From assembly GCF_958295425.1 (NCBI RefSeq), contig NC_081134.1:6570054-6634053 (forward strand): DNA of 64,000 nucleotides. The letters run 5' to 3'. Below are positions 1-10,563 of the stretch, piece by piece; position 1 is the first letter of the stretch; each line of letters opens with the position of its first letter. A model generated the notes under the pieces. That model was not told the origin of the DNA and searched no databases. It was given only the letters and a program-made list of their open reading frames with translations. This DNA comes from Solea solea. Lineage: Eukaryota > Chordata > Actinopteri > Pleuronectiformes > Soleidae. The position numbers were made by a program, and so were the translations under genes.

Positions 1-3000
1 TGTAGTAACATCATGGCCGAACATACCTAACATACTATTTTTGTTCTCTTCTGCTCCAGATCAGCTGTAAGTAAGAGCTTAACAGACTCTTTCACGTTTC
101 TGCTTTTCCCTCCTTTGGTTTATGCGTCTACTTTATGTTTCTTATTCTTTACCGGAACACGCATCCGTTCTAGCTGCTGTAGAAAAATGGCACCGCAAGA
201 TGCCAGTCTTTGTAACAGCACAGCCCTTGCATAAAACAAAATTGTTGCTTTGTCCCCCCCCCCCCAAATGTTACACATTGGATCTTTAATCCATGTAAGT
301 ATGAAGTTACTGCCTCTCTTCCAGATTGGCCAGAAATGTTTGACTCAGTGAAGTGCACCACTCTGCCTGAGCTCAGCTGCTCAGGCCAAAACAAATGCAG
401 TGTGATTTTTCTCTTGACTGTTTGTGGAGGGAAAATTTAACATTTGCATATTGTCTTGAGGAAAGATGCTCAATTTTGAGGTTTTGAGAGCTTTGCTGCT
501 CCAACATTTTTCATCTTTTTCCCCAAAAACAGTGCCTGAACCTACTGTGACTAAATCCTGAGAGGTACATTCATATCATGTCTAATGAAAGAAAAGTTAT
601 CTGTGGAAGAGAGAGAGAGAGAGGTCAGTATTTCTCTCAATAATCTAAAAATCAAACTACAGTATTTCTGGCTGGTTTTAGAAGTGGACTAAATGGCACT
701 GTGGCATCATATTATATCGCATGCATAATTCCTGTTAGTGGTATATGAAGAAAACCTTTTCCATTTCAGTTTTGGAGTGTTGCCCCTTTTCCTTGGATCA
801 GATAGCACTTGGTCAGAACCAATTTTTCTTCAGAGAGCAATAGACAAGGAAATTAGAGGCCCTCTGTGAAATATAGTCTTTCAGTGCTAACAGCTCAAAA
901 GGTCCCCAATTGATTTCCCCAGCCAGCCTGAAGCTAAAGCCCACTACTTGTTGATAGTAAATCATTCAGCTGTTTTATGCCTTTTGCTACTGATTGTCCC
1001 TGTACACAGTTCTCTCTTGAGCTGTAAAGTGCTCGGCCAAAAAAAAGAAAAAAGAAAGTGTTTCTGTGCCCCTGTTGTATTTATTACCATTTAAAAAAAA
1101 AAACATTGTTTTACTTCTGGTGAGTTTCAAATTTACAGCTGGGATAAGTTACAACAGAAGTTTTACGAGGAAAAGGGAAGTTGCTCACGGTGTTTTTGGA
1201 TTTTTTTTTTTCTTGTACGCTGTACTGCAGTGGAGCAGTAAACTGTACGATGTTAGCGCTCAAATCTAATCTTATGTATCTGATAAATTAAATGTTTAGT
1301 CTTTTTACGTTTGCACAACAAAAATCATGCTACAATTAAAAGTCATGAAAGAGACTAGAAAAGGAAACCCATAACTTAAAAGACTTGAAATTCACCTCTC
1401 AGTATCGCTAAAGCTCAAACTATAAAATTGTATCTTGTGTATTTCTTTTAAGACTATAAACTAGTTTTAGTCCCAAACACCTGTACTGTGTAGCGTTAAA
1501 GTGAATGTTTGTGCCTGATTTAATGACATTTACCACTTAGTGTTCCTAATATATGACATTCATAAAAAAGAATACGAGGTGGTCATTGTGACCCAATGTT
1601 TTTATGAACATTCAATCACAAAAATCTATTCAGTTCATCTTTGAGTTGAAGTGAACATTTGTACTAAATAATAAAGAAACTCCCTGATGGCGTTCTTGAG
1701 ATATTGTGTTCACAAGCCCAGAAGTAAATATGAATTTGTATGAAAAGCATCTTTGTATTTTATAGGGTGTAACTTTCATTTGCTACAATAAATCCACTCT
1801 AATGTATTCTGCATGAGTTGATTTAAGTCTTGGGTATTCTCCCATAACACCAGTTTTAGTCCCACGTTTCCCCAGAGCCGGGGACTTGCAGTGGTTCTCA
1901 CAGGTGTGCCGCTGGGACCCACACTGGAAAACAACTGTGCCCCTGAAAGAGTAATGTAGCCATATTTCCTCAGTGCAGATTAGTATTTGCAAATCAGAGA
2001 CTCCCATCTCAGCATGCATGTTTTCAAGGGGTGGAAAAACGCAGCAAGGCATTGGTCCAGATACATTTTCGCCACTTTGTGTCTAATAAAATATGATTCT
2101 AGTCACATTTATGGCTCTCCAGCCTTCTTGAGGGGAAATACTCAACTTGATGCGAGTACCACATTATATGGTGCAAACTTGCAGCCATTCCAGGGCAGTT
2201 GTAATATCACGGACATGCAGTGTATATACTATTCTACCAGACCTCAGACTGATATGTCAAACACAATGTTGTGACATCACTTATAGCTCCAGCGCATGAG
2301 GTTAGTGATTGGCTGAGAAATGTCTTGGTTGCCTGTAATTAACCTGACGGGTCGACTTTCCCCTGCATGACCACGGAGGCGGGACACAAACGCACCACCT
2401 GACCAGCAGCGTGTCATTAAAGGTTTACACAAACGTGAAACCCCAAGCACTTCAAAAGTGAAATGAAACGTTTGAAAGAGTGATGCAAATACAGTGTTTT
2501 CTTAGTTCCGCACAAAGACTTAGAATGTATGTTCCAGAGGGGTAGAGACTCCCTGTAAAACCTCTACATGTCATTCATGCAGGCAAGCAAGCCTAGAAGC
2601 CATTTCTGCATTGTTTTTAATGCTATGCAGTACACAAACCTGGTCCATAGGTGGCACCATTAAAACTGTGGCATGCATTCTTAAATAGGTAATGACTTTC
2701 ACTGTCAGGCATGCCACACCACATCGTGCACTGTTGTGTCCTGGGAACTTGTGTGTCACGAAATTTGGACCCTTTTTGTTCCCATACGATGTAGCGTTGC
2801 AGTAAGTGTGTAAGCTTTAAGTCTAGGTCTAGGTCTAGGTTTAGCTGCTACTGCTTCTTTTCCAACAATGATAAAAGAAATTCTCACTGTGGTTATTAAA
2901 GACAATGAATAATAAATAAGTGACAGAGAATTACTTATTTAATGCATGTTATTTAAAACATATACCGTACATTTAAATCTTAACTAAAAGGTTGGGAAAA

Positions 3001-4260
3001 TTTCTGTAAAAATATGTTGGGAGACCCATCTGTGGGTCCTGACCCAGTGTTTGGAAATCACTGTACTTATCTGCTGCGTCGATCCCCTGTTCGCTGCAGT
3101 TCGCCACAGAGCAGAGAGATGAATTAGTGGGATTCCCTTTGTTCAAAATGAACGTATGGTTCTTTACCGCAGTTGCCCCAACTTTTTACTTTGACCACTG
3201 ACGAGCTAAGCTAAACGTAGCACCAGCAGAGTCCCTATAGTTTCAGAGCCAAGAGGCTGAGAGGTAACATTTCCCAACATATCTGAATGAATTAAATCAC
3301 TGTAGCAACACAAATCACCACTTAGAAAAAAAAATGAATTGTCTTATAATTCAAGCAACCTTGGTAAAGCATTTCACTGTAGTTTAGCCTGTTAAGTTTA
3401 TGAGTTATCCTGCAGCTATTCAAGTTTTTGGGTCAAATTGAGGTTACACAGAGATTCCCGCATGCAGACTAAGGCTTGTCACAGTCAATAAAATTATCCA
3501 TTAAATAAACCGTATGATGGGCTTTATTTTTTTTTTGCCAGGACAAAATGAACTTGAAGCATGTCTGCTTTAATCTGAGAGTGAAATATGCCGACGAGTG
3601 GGAACGGTTTCAAAAATCTTTTCGCAGCTCTTGTAATGTAAATTTAGATTCATTTGAGTGGGAAAGTAACACTTGGGAGAAGCAGACTGCCAAAGCGCAC
3701 ATGAGTCCAGGACACACAACTGCACACTCAAACGCTGATGGGATTTTTAGTGACCTCACTCTGCGTAGTTTCACAGATGAGTGGCAGCTCTGACGGTTGC
3801 TCGACGGCGAGATGTCTTCAGTGCTTCGCTGACAAACTGCTCAGTTTCTACATTTTTGGCTGAGGATTGCTCTCCTCACCCCGGGAAGAATAAAGTCTCA
3901 GACATTGTGTAATTGTCCTTGAGACTGGACTGGACATTTCCACCATGGCAAGAAGCTGAGGCGGAACAAATGGCACATTCTAGTATATGGAAATGATATT
4001 TGTGGTGTGCAGCAGCAGCCAGCACGAGCCCGTTCCAATTTTGAAATGAGCGATTTCAGCATCTGCATGAGTCTTTATTAGTGATGTTTGGAGAGGCTTT
4101 GGCTCAGGTACATGAGCAGATTTGAGGGTTGTCAGTGTGCTGTTCTCCCTTTTAGATCTGAAAGGGCACCCACGTGTCAAGGTCCTTCCCCAGTTTCTGA
4201 ACAATAATAACTTAATAAGTGAACTTTGTTGAGCTTCTGACTTTGGGTGGGATGCCAGAC
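1..4260. other. Gene-poor flank downstream of mkx
   Basis: I see no recognised gene here. The stretch is AT-rich with short simple repeats: a GA run near 609-623, a 6-bp tandem TCTAGG near 2821-2838 and several homopolymers. The text near 3010-3065 resembles a worn dispersed fish repeat. The only coding-like object is the small plus-strand ORF at 3548-3793, entered separately. This lies beyond the 3' end of the minus-strand mkx gene. Confidence 0.6.
3548..3793 (+). CDS. Unrecognised 81-codon ORF with exon-like surroundings
   Basis: I do not recognise this product. The ATG lies just downstream of a long T-run ending in GCCAG, which looks like a splice acceptor (about 3526-3541). The frame runs 81 codons to a TGA, and an AATAAA polyadenylation signal follows at 3889-3894. 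The peptide is polar, with two acidic-aromatic motifs (ADEWERF near the N terminus, TDEWQL at the C terminus), and has no signal peptide or membrane segment. It could be the terminal exon of a plus-strand transcript or lncRNA, or a chance ORF. No upstream partner exon is evident. Confidence 0.15.
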   Translation: MNLKHVCFNLRVKYADEWERFQKSFRSSCNVNLDSFEWESNTWEKQTAKAHMSPGHTTAHSNADGIFSDLTLRSFTDEWQL

Positions 4261-4261
4261 A

Positions 4262-4518
4262 TTTATTAATGTCAGGGAGTCGCATCTGGAAGTTTTTTGT
4301 TCGTTCTCTTTTTATTTTTCTGAACACTAGAATGAACTAATGTGAAGCAGTGTAGTGAAACTGTCATTTTACCTCATATTCTACATAAATCTGCAATTGA
4401 CCAGGGAGATGTTTAACGATGTCTGTGTGCAGGGATGCTGTTATTCCCGTTTTCCCTCTAATTCACCCTCTGTTCTGTATTGTCGTGTTGTTCAATTCTT
4501 TTTCCCTTTTTCTTCTTT
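4262..4518 (-). other. mkx: Likely mkx 3' UTR
   Basis: This is the minus-strand sequence after the proposed stop. It contains AATAAA signals at 4316-4311 and 4267-4262, either of which would give a short UTR. It is inferred only from position and the two signals. Confidence 0.35.
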
Positions 4519-6101
4519 TTAGGATTTTTGCATCATAATGACAGTTACTGCCACCTTTCCACTGAAGGACGGTGTGTGTGTGGGTCTCCCACCCAAAACT
4601 GTCCTGCAGTTGGTCAAAGTCCTGTCACGGGCCCAAGGTGAATACATTTTCTCTCCAATTACTTTTTGAACCACCAAAAACTTCCTGCCTGCTGCACCTT
4701 GTCACAACTTTCTGCTTGGCTACTATAATATTGATGTTTTCACATTAAGTACAGATAAAATTTTTTGGGGGGAGAAACATTTTTTCCACTGTTAGAACAC
4801 AAAATTTCTCTCTCACCCATGTGGTAGACAAAATTTGCCTCTGTTTCACAGGACGATGCCGGAGACGCAACGTCTCGATCGCATTCGTTGGAGCTGAACG
4901 ACTCGGAGTGACTCCTCCTCTTTAGGGACGAGGTGACGCCGTCGGCCTCAGCTGCCATCATGTGCCGCAGGGTGTCGTTAAGGTACCGATTCAGTAAACT
5001 GCTCTTGTATTTGGACGGAGGTGACGTGCTGTCATCGCTGTTTGCGGAGTCCGCCATGGCGAGGACGCTGCCCTGTTTCTGGAGTACACCTTTGTGAGAA
5101 GATGTCCTGCCAAAGTGTGACTGGCTGACAGGAGTTTGTAAGGGACATTCTTCATCTGCAGTGAAAGAAACAAAACAGATTTTTTTAAGAATCAACTCGT
5201 TCATAGGAAAAAATAATATCTTACAAGACCTAAATGTAGTCTTTCATTAAAGAACTCACCGTCTGAGCCAGTGTCATCACTGCATACACTCAGCCTTTCA
5301 GCGTTTCCCTGGATGTATTTGTTATAAAGTTTGATCCTGAGAGCCCAACTCAGATCAGGCTGTCTCACTGTGTTTTTCAGCCTTCGTCGGGCATTGGCAA
5401 ACCAGTTGGAAACCTGCACAGATGACACCTTGTTGCAGAACACTGCCGCTCACAAAATCAACACATTGAAGGCATTTTGGCTAAATTTGCAACTTCTTGT
5501 TGTGTTTCCATACCTGCACGAGTGTCATATGTGAACCCAGAGCCAGCAGGACCTTCTCAGTCTTGGTCGGATAAGGATTGTCTCTGTGTTTGTAAAGCCA
5601 GTGTTTGAGTGGTCGGGCCATGTCCTGCAGCACCTGTCTCTTGTGGCGAACTTTGACCCCACCGAGACGAGACCTTGGGGAGTCAGGAATCGACTAATGG
5701 AGTCACCAAGGACCCTTACAAACCATTAACCTAACACTATGACATTGGTTTGACAGAGGCAGGTTGCCAACTATTTGCAATCATAGGTTTTATGGTCGTA
5801 CTGTGTCATGCAATTGTACTATTAACCACATAAGATCAGGCAGAGCAAGAGAAATATCCTCATATTGCATATATTTGGTATTTTTCTGACAGAAACGAAT
5901 AAGCTCCTACCCGTATCGTCTGTACTTGACAGTCGCGCTGTTTTTAGTGTTGTCCTGGTATTGCATCAGGTCTGTGTCGTGTCCATCTGGTAAACTGCTC
6001 TGAGGTAAGTCTTCACAGTTTAACCTGCTCCTCTCCTCTGCTCCTCTGCTGTCCTCCAAATGAAGCAGCGCGTCAGACTTCATCACGGCCACTTTGTTCA
6101 T
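4519..6101 (-). CDS. mkx: Mohawk homeobox transcription factor
   Basis: Mkx is a nuclear TALE-class homeodomain factor acting in tendon, muscle and other mesoderm. Five coding exons (minus strand) join in frame: 6101-5911, 5673-5514, 5413-5260, 5155-4817 and about 4652-4519, giving 325 codons plus stop (human about 352). The homeodomain spans residues 70-132 and is split after LVQ at the exon 2/3 junction; it carries the TALE signature PYPTK and recognition helix VSNWFANARRRLKN. A family-specific block, PPSKYKSSLLNRYLND, and ETEANFVYHM lie in exon 4. The start MNKVAV was chosen because it aligns with the family N terminus and has A at -3; an in-frame ATG 13 codons upstream has a weaker context. 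The last exon is the least certain: it keeps a W...LTN block and a VTV...Q ending but is divergent. The minus-strand AATAAA at 4316-4311 is a plausible poly(A) signal. Whether this is mkxa or mkxb cannot be told. Confidence 0.95.
5260..5673 (-). other. mkx: Homeodomain-encoding exons 2-3 of mkx
   Basis: Exon 2 (5673-5514) encodes helices 1 and 2, with the three-residue TALE loop extension (N-P-Y-P) between them. Exon 3 (5413-5260) encodes the recognition helix with invariant W, F, N and R residues, then the QPDLSWALRIKLYNKY block that identifies Mohawk rather than Irx or Meis. The 100-bp intron between them (5414-5513) has canonical GT and AG ends. Exon 2 starts in phase 2 and ends in phase 0. 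Confidence 0.95.
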
Positions 6102-7624
6102 TCTTTCGCAGGGAGAGTTTTCCTCGGTCAACAGGTGCATCAGTAATCTTCCAGATGTAAACAGAAGCCGGAGGTTCCCATCCTTGATGTAGACTTTTTA
6201 AAAAAAGGGGTCTTCAATCCCTGCCCGTGGGAAATGTGACTTGAGAGGAGAGATGATGAGGCGTATGAGAGAATAATGTTTGAAAAGTCAGAGGATGTTG
6301 TCTGGTTTAGTCGAGCTCTGTGAGGAGAGTTCAAATAACCTGCTGCTCCCCTGCTTATTGGCTCTGCCGCCGTCCAATCACTTGGAGTTCTGTGAGGAGA
6401 AGCCTGCAGAGAGGAGTAGCAGTGGCAGCACCCTGCAAAATGAAAAACCTTACACATGTACAAATATCAGCATAGGCGATCATTAGATTTACAAGTGAGA
6501 TTCTGTGTGGTGTGACTTCAGCTCGTGTTAAGCAGTCCGCCGTGCTCTCATATTTTCAGCATGAGGCATATTATTCTTGTTAGATCTTGTGGGTTTCACC
6601 AAAGCTCGTGTCAGCAAATAATAACACATGTTTTACCGGGGGATTCTGGAAATTTATGGGTGTAATTGCACGGTTGCTAATAACCAGCAAAACCACCGTA
6701 CTCTGCCCCGCGTTAGGCAGTGAATCCTCCCGAGTACGAACTGGCTCGTAATGAAGACAACACAAACAGTGGAAAATGGAATTGATCTCTGCCTTTATAA
6801 TCCCCCAGACTGCGTTTGTCACAGACTCGGTTTCTCAGGCCTCTAAGTGTGCATGTGCATCAGCGTGTTACAATTGTGCATCATTTACTCTGTGTGCGGA
6901 GTAAACGGGCGTAATCTGACAACAATGCAAATATTTGTCAACGTCTGTCTCCACTTTCAAGTAACGGGGACTGTGAGCAATTATGAAAGCTAAGTTTGGC
7001 AGAAGCTCAGTGTTGTCATTAGTGTAACCAGATGACAACATGTTGGCAGTGAGCCCATGCAGTGCTCAAAGACGGGATGGTTCAGCTTTAGCTGTCATCT
7101 TTGCATGTTTTTTTCCCCCCTCTGACATCTAAACACAAAGAGTGTTTAGATATACAGTGATGACTTTGCCATGCACAATCATAACTTAATATTCTTTCAA
7201 GCAAACATTTGTAATAAAATGTGTTTTTCCGCATGTACTCTAAACTTTTGAAGGCTTTTGGCGAAAATCCAAGCAGCCCTTGTTCGACCACTGAACTTCA
7301 GGGCTCCCATCCCTGTTCATAATAATAATAATAATAATTCAGCGGTATCAGTGGGGAGGCTTGGTTTCAATGATTTCAAAGCTGAAAAACACATGGACCA
7401 GAAGCATCCCCGTTAGGTGCAGTAAATTCCTCGCCCACATTCCTCAGCAGCAGTCACAGAATGCTACATGCTATTTCACACCATTGACTCGGGTCCCTCT
7501 GTGATATGATGACCGGGCTCGATTGTTGATGTTAGCTGGGAACACACCTACACTCGGCAGCCAGGAGACCTTGAGAAAACGCAGTGGAAGGAGATATATC
7601 TCTTTTTGTTTTCATAGTTCAGCA

Positions 7625-7650
7625 TGTGTGTGTGTGTGTGTGTGTGTGTG
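7625..7650. repeat. (TG)n microsatellite
   Basis: About 13 uninterrupted TG dinucleotides, followed by a broken tract and a T-run near 7697-7708. Confidence 0.95.
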
Positions 7651-7723
7651 CATGCTTGGATGTGTGTTTGCCCAAAGGTTAATCACAGTGTGTATTTTTT
7701 TTTTTTTATCAAATTTAATGTGG

Positions 7724-7982
7724 TGTGGGCCACACGGTCGGTGTAGGGGTTAGCACTCTTGCCTTTGCAGCAAGAACCGATCAGAACAAGGGCCTTTCTG
7801 CATGGCGTTTGCATGTTCTCCCCGTGTGTGCGTGGGTTTTCTGCGGGTTCTCTGGCTTCCAAAAAACATGCAGTTTGGGGATTAGGCGGTTATTTGTCCC
7901 TGTGATGGAGCTGAGATTGGCACAGCTCCCCACGTGACCCTCATGTGGAGGATAAAGCGGTAGAAGGTGGATAGACGGATAC
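7724..7982 (+). repeat. Common fish interspersed repeat with tRNA-like head
   Basis: It begins with a head containing GTTAGCACTCTTGCC, continues through the phrase TTGCATGTTCTCCCCGTGTG and an AAAACATGCAGTTTGGGGAT block, and ends CCCTCATGTGGAGGATAAAG, CGGTAGAAG and a GGATAGACGGATA tail. These phrases are hallmarks of a very abundant teleost repeat. The middle is shortened relative to the usual form. A 3' fragment lies at 13383-13436 and a reverse copy at 52343-52546. I do not assign a formal family name. Confidence 0.8.
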
Positions 7983-10101
7983 TAAAAAACAGAGAAATGG
8001 CCCCTGAGGACCTCTGCGGAACAACTGTCCAATCACAGACAAGATTTACCAGCGCGTCACGCGTTTGACGTCAGCTTTTCAGTACCGTCATTCCTAAACG
8101 GTTGCATAACTGCCAGATATCGAAGGAAAAAGGAGCAGAAGCATTCACTCATTGAACATTTTTTGCCAATTATACAGACATGAAATCTAAATAAATCCTG
8201 GAAGGCCGATTATCATGATGGTCATAAGAGGGTTAAGCCTGCCCCATGCTTAAGGAGGATGCTTAAGGAGGATTTTCAAATCTGACTTGATTTCAAAACA
8301 CACACAACAAATTTTATAAACTTTATATTTTAAATTAAACCAGTGAAATTCCTCACTGTTGGTAACTTAACTTTACATTTACACCTGCCCAATTGTGATA
8401 CACAGTGAGCACTTTATTGTTTATGAACTCAAAGTATTGTTTGCAAAAGGAGAATTCTGTTTTCTCAAATGCAAATAGGAGTCGGTCCTCGATGCCTTTG
8501 CTTTAAAGCAGCGAAACTCTTTCCCTTCCTCCTTCACTGTAGTTTTTTTATTCTTTCAGCATGTGCTTCACTATGTTGGTCGCTCAAATGCAATGAATAT
8601 GTCACGCAACGATGAAGATATTGTTTAAAGTCAGTCGTATTTATTTTTAAATACTTCCAATAGACAGTCGCATGATTGAGCCAAATTATCCAGGACTAAT
8701 TGACATCATACTTCTGTGCAATGTTTGAAGTGGGAGCTGCAGTGAACATAAAATGGTGAGTTTTCATTGGATCGTTCTGATGTCTTTAATGGCATCGTTA
8801 TGATCTCAGAGGGCGCCTGCAGATTCTCAGTGGCGTGATGAAATTATACTGCCACGCTTTGGCTGAGGTTGGGCCTCAGGCCTGGCAGAAATGCCACCAA
8901 CGTCTGGGAGACACACCAGTGAGAGCGTCTCCAATCCACTGCCCCATTTCTGTCCCTGTCTTCATGTCTAGTGCTTGACACTGACAATAGGCTTAGTAAA
9001 GTAAAGTAAATACATGAAGTTCTGCTCTGTCCCTGCAGCCTAATCTGCTATGTCAAGTTCGGTGAGGTCATAACTTACTCTCTACATGTCTGCAAAGGTT
9101 CAAGTCCCTTGAAAGCCATTACCCTCTTTCCACATCACACTGCTCCCTCTTCCTCCTAAACTCAACATGATAGACACATTAACACTCCTTTACACCCAAT
9201 TGAGCACAGCAACCAAAAACGGAAGGAAACGCCATGAATGTAGAGGAATGCGGCACTCAAAGAGAATTGGATGAAGCAGCTTCTGTGAAGGAGAACAGTA
9301 GAATTAATGTCCGACAGGACTATTTTGTTAATAGATTATCACTCATTCCACATCTTCTTTCTATAGGGGTCACCACAGCGGATCATCTTGTGTCGATATG
9401 TTTTGTTTAAAAAGACCTTTTCATGGCAGTTAGTCCAGAGCTCTTAAATAAACCTTAAAACCACTTAGGGTCAATATACAACCTTTAAAGTCCTCACCTT
9501 TATAATGTACACATTATATACTGTTGAACTCTGCTTTGTCTGCGCCGCTGACCTGGCTGTCGTCTTGCTGTGCCCCTATTTTGTACAGCATGTGTTGGCA
9601 AAATGTCTCCGTGTCTGTTACTAATATTTCTCTGGTGTACATTACAGTTAATTGAAGTGCAGCAGCTGTCAGAATAATTACATGCTGATGTTTGCGACTT
9701 GGCAGGGAAGGATTACACTCAGCCACAAGCTCTGGAGAGTTTCCTTTTTCTTTTTTTATTCTTCTTCGGCCTGCTCGCCGACGTTATTTCAGCCAAATGC
9801 CAACAGAAAAACTGGCTCAGAGACAGATGGAAGGAGAAGGAGAAGCAGAGAGGGAGAGAGGGATGCTGTTTGCCTAATTAGATGCACACTGAGGGACACT
9901 GGAAAACTGTGGTAATCACAGGACGTGTTTACAAATGGAAAAAGAAATATTTCAAATATGAAAACAATTTCATGTCATAAGTGTTTTCTAGTTATAAATT
10001 GATTGTTGTATTTTTTGCATTTGCCTACACTAAAAAAATACAGAGGGTACTTTGGTTAAAATCATCATAAGCCCCCTTTTTCACCAACATTTCTGGGAAC
10101 T

Positions 10102-10563
10102 TTTATTAGCAGGAACTTATGTACCTAGAGAAAAGAATTCCCAGTAATCTGTGTGGTTTGCGTTTCCATCCCACCTCATAGTTCCGGAAAATTACACTTG
10201 GTTGTTACAAAGTCCCGCTGAACCACCTCCTCAGTAAATCCGCACAAAAGAGCCTGGACTTCGCCTTCTGTCCACTTGTCGTATTTGCTCCTTTTTCTTT
10301 TTTAATTTCTTTCTTCGTCTTCTGTTAAAGATCGTGTGTAAAGCTGGGTTGCAGCCGCACTTGCTTAAACCGCTGCACAATGTGTTCCACCTGTCAGCGT
10401 TCCTGGGAATCTGAAAAGTCCCTATAGTTGCGAGTAGGTACGTCTTTCAGTGAAAGTTTTTCCCTGGGTAAATTCAGTGGAAATGGTTATAAGTCTATAA
10501 GTCAAATTTATCCTCAACTAAACAATAACAATTGTTTTTTTGTTTTTTTTTATATTACTGAAT
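10102..10563 (-). other. mpp7: Likely mpp7 3' UTR
   Basis: This minus-strand sequence after the stop reaches an AATAAA at 10107-10102. The UTR extent is inferred only from that signal; another AATAAA lies at 9760-9755. Confidence 0.35.

Larger units (their letters stand above)
6110..10100. other. Gene-free interval between mkx and mpp7
   Basis: I find no supported exon here. In human the ODAD2 (ARMC4) gene lies between these two genes, but none of the reading frames here looks like armadillo repeats. Contents are an (AAT)n run near 7319-7337, a (TG)n microsatellite at about 7625-7650, and a fish interspersed repeat at about 7724-7982. The part just above 6101 must hold the mkx 5' UTR and promoter, but I see no clear TATA box. 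Confidence 0.6.

Noticed and set aside
4991..5173. 60-codon minus-strand frame
   Set aside because: It is a shadow of mkx exon 4 in another frame.
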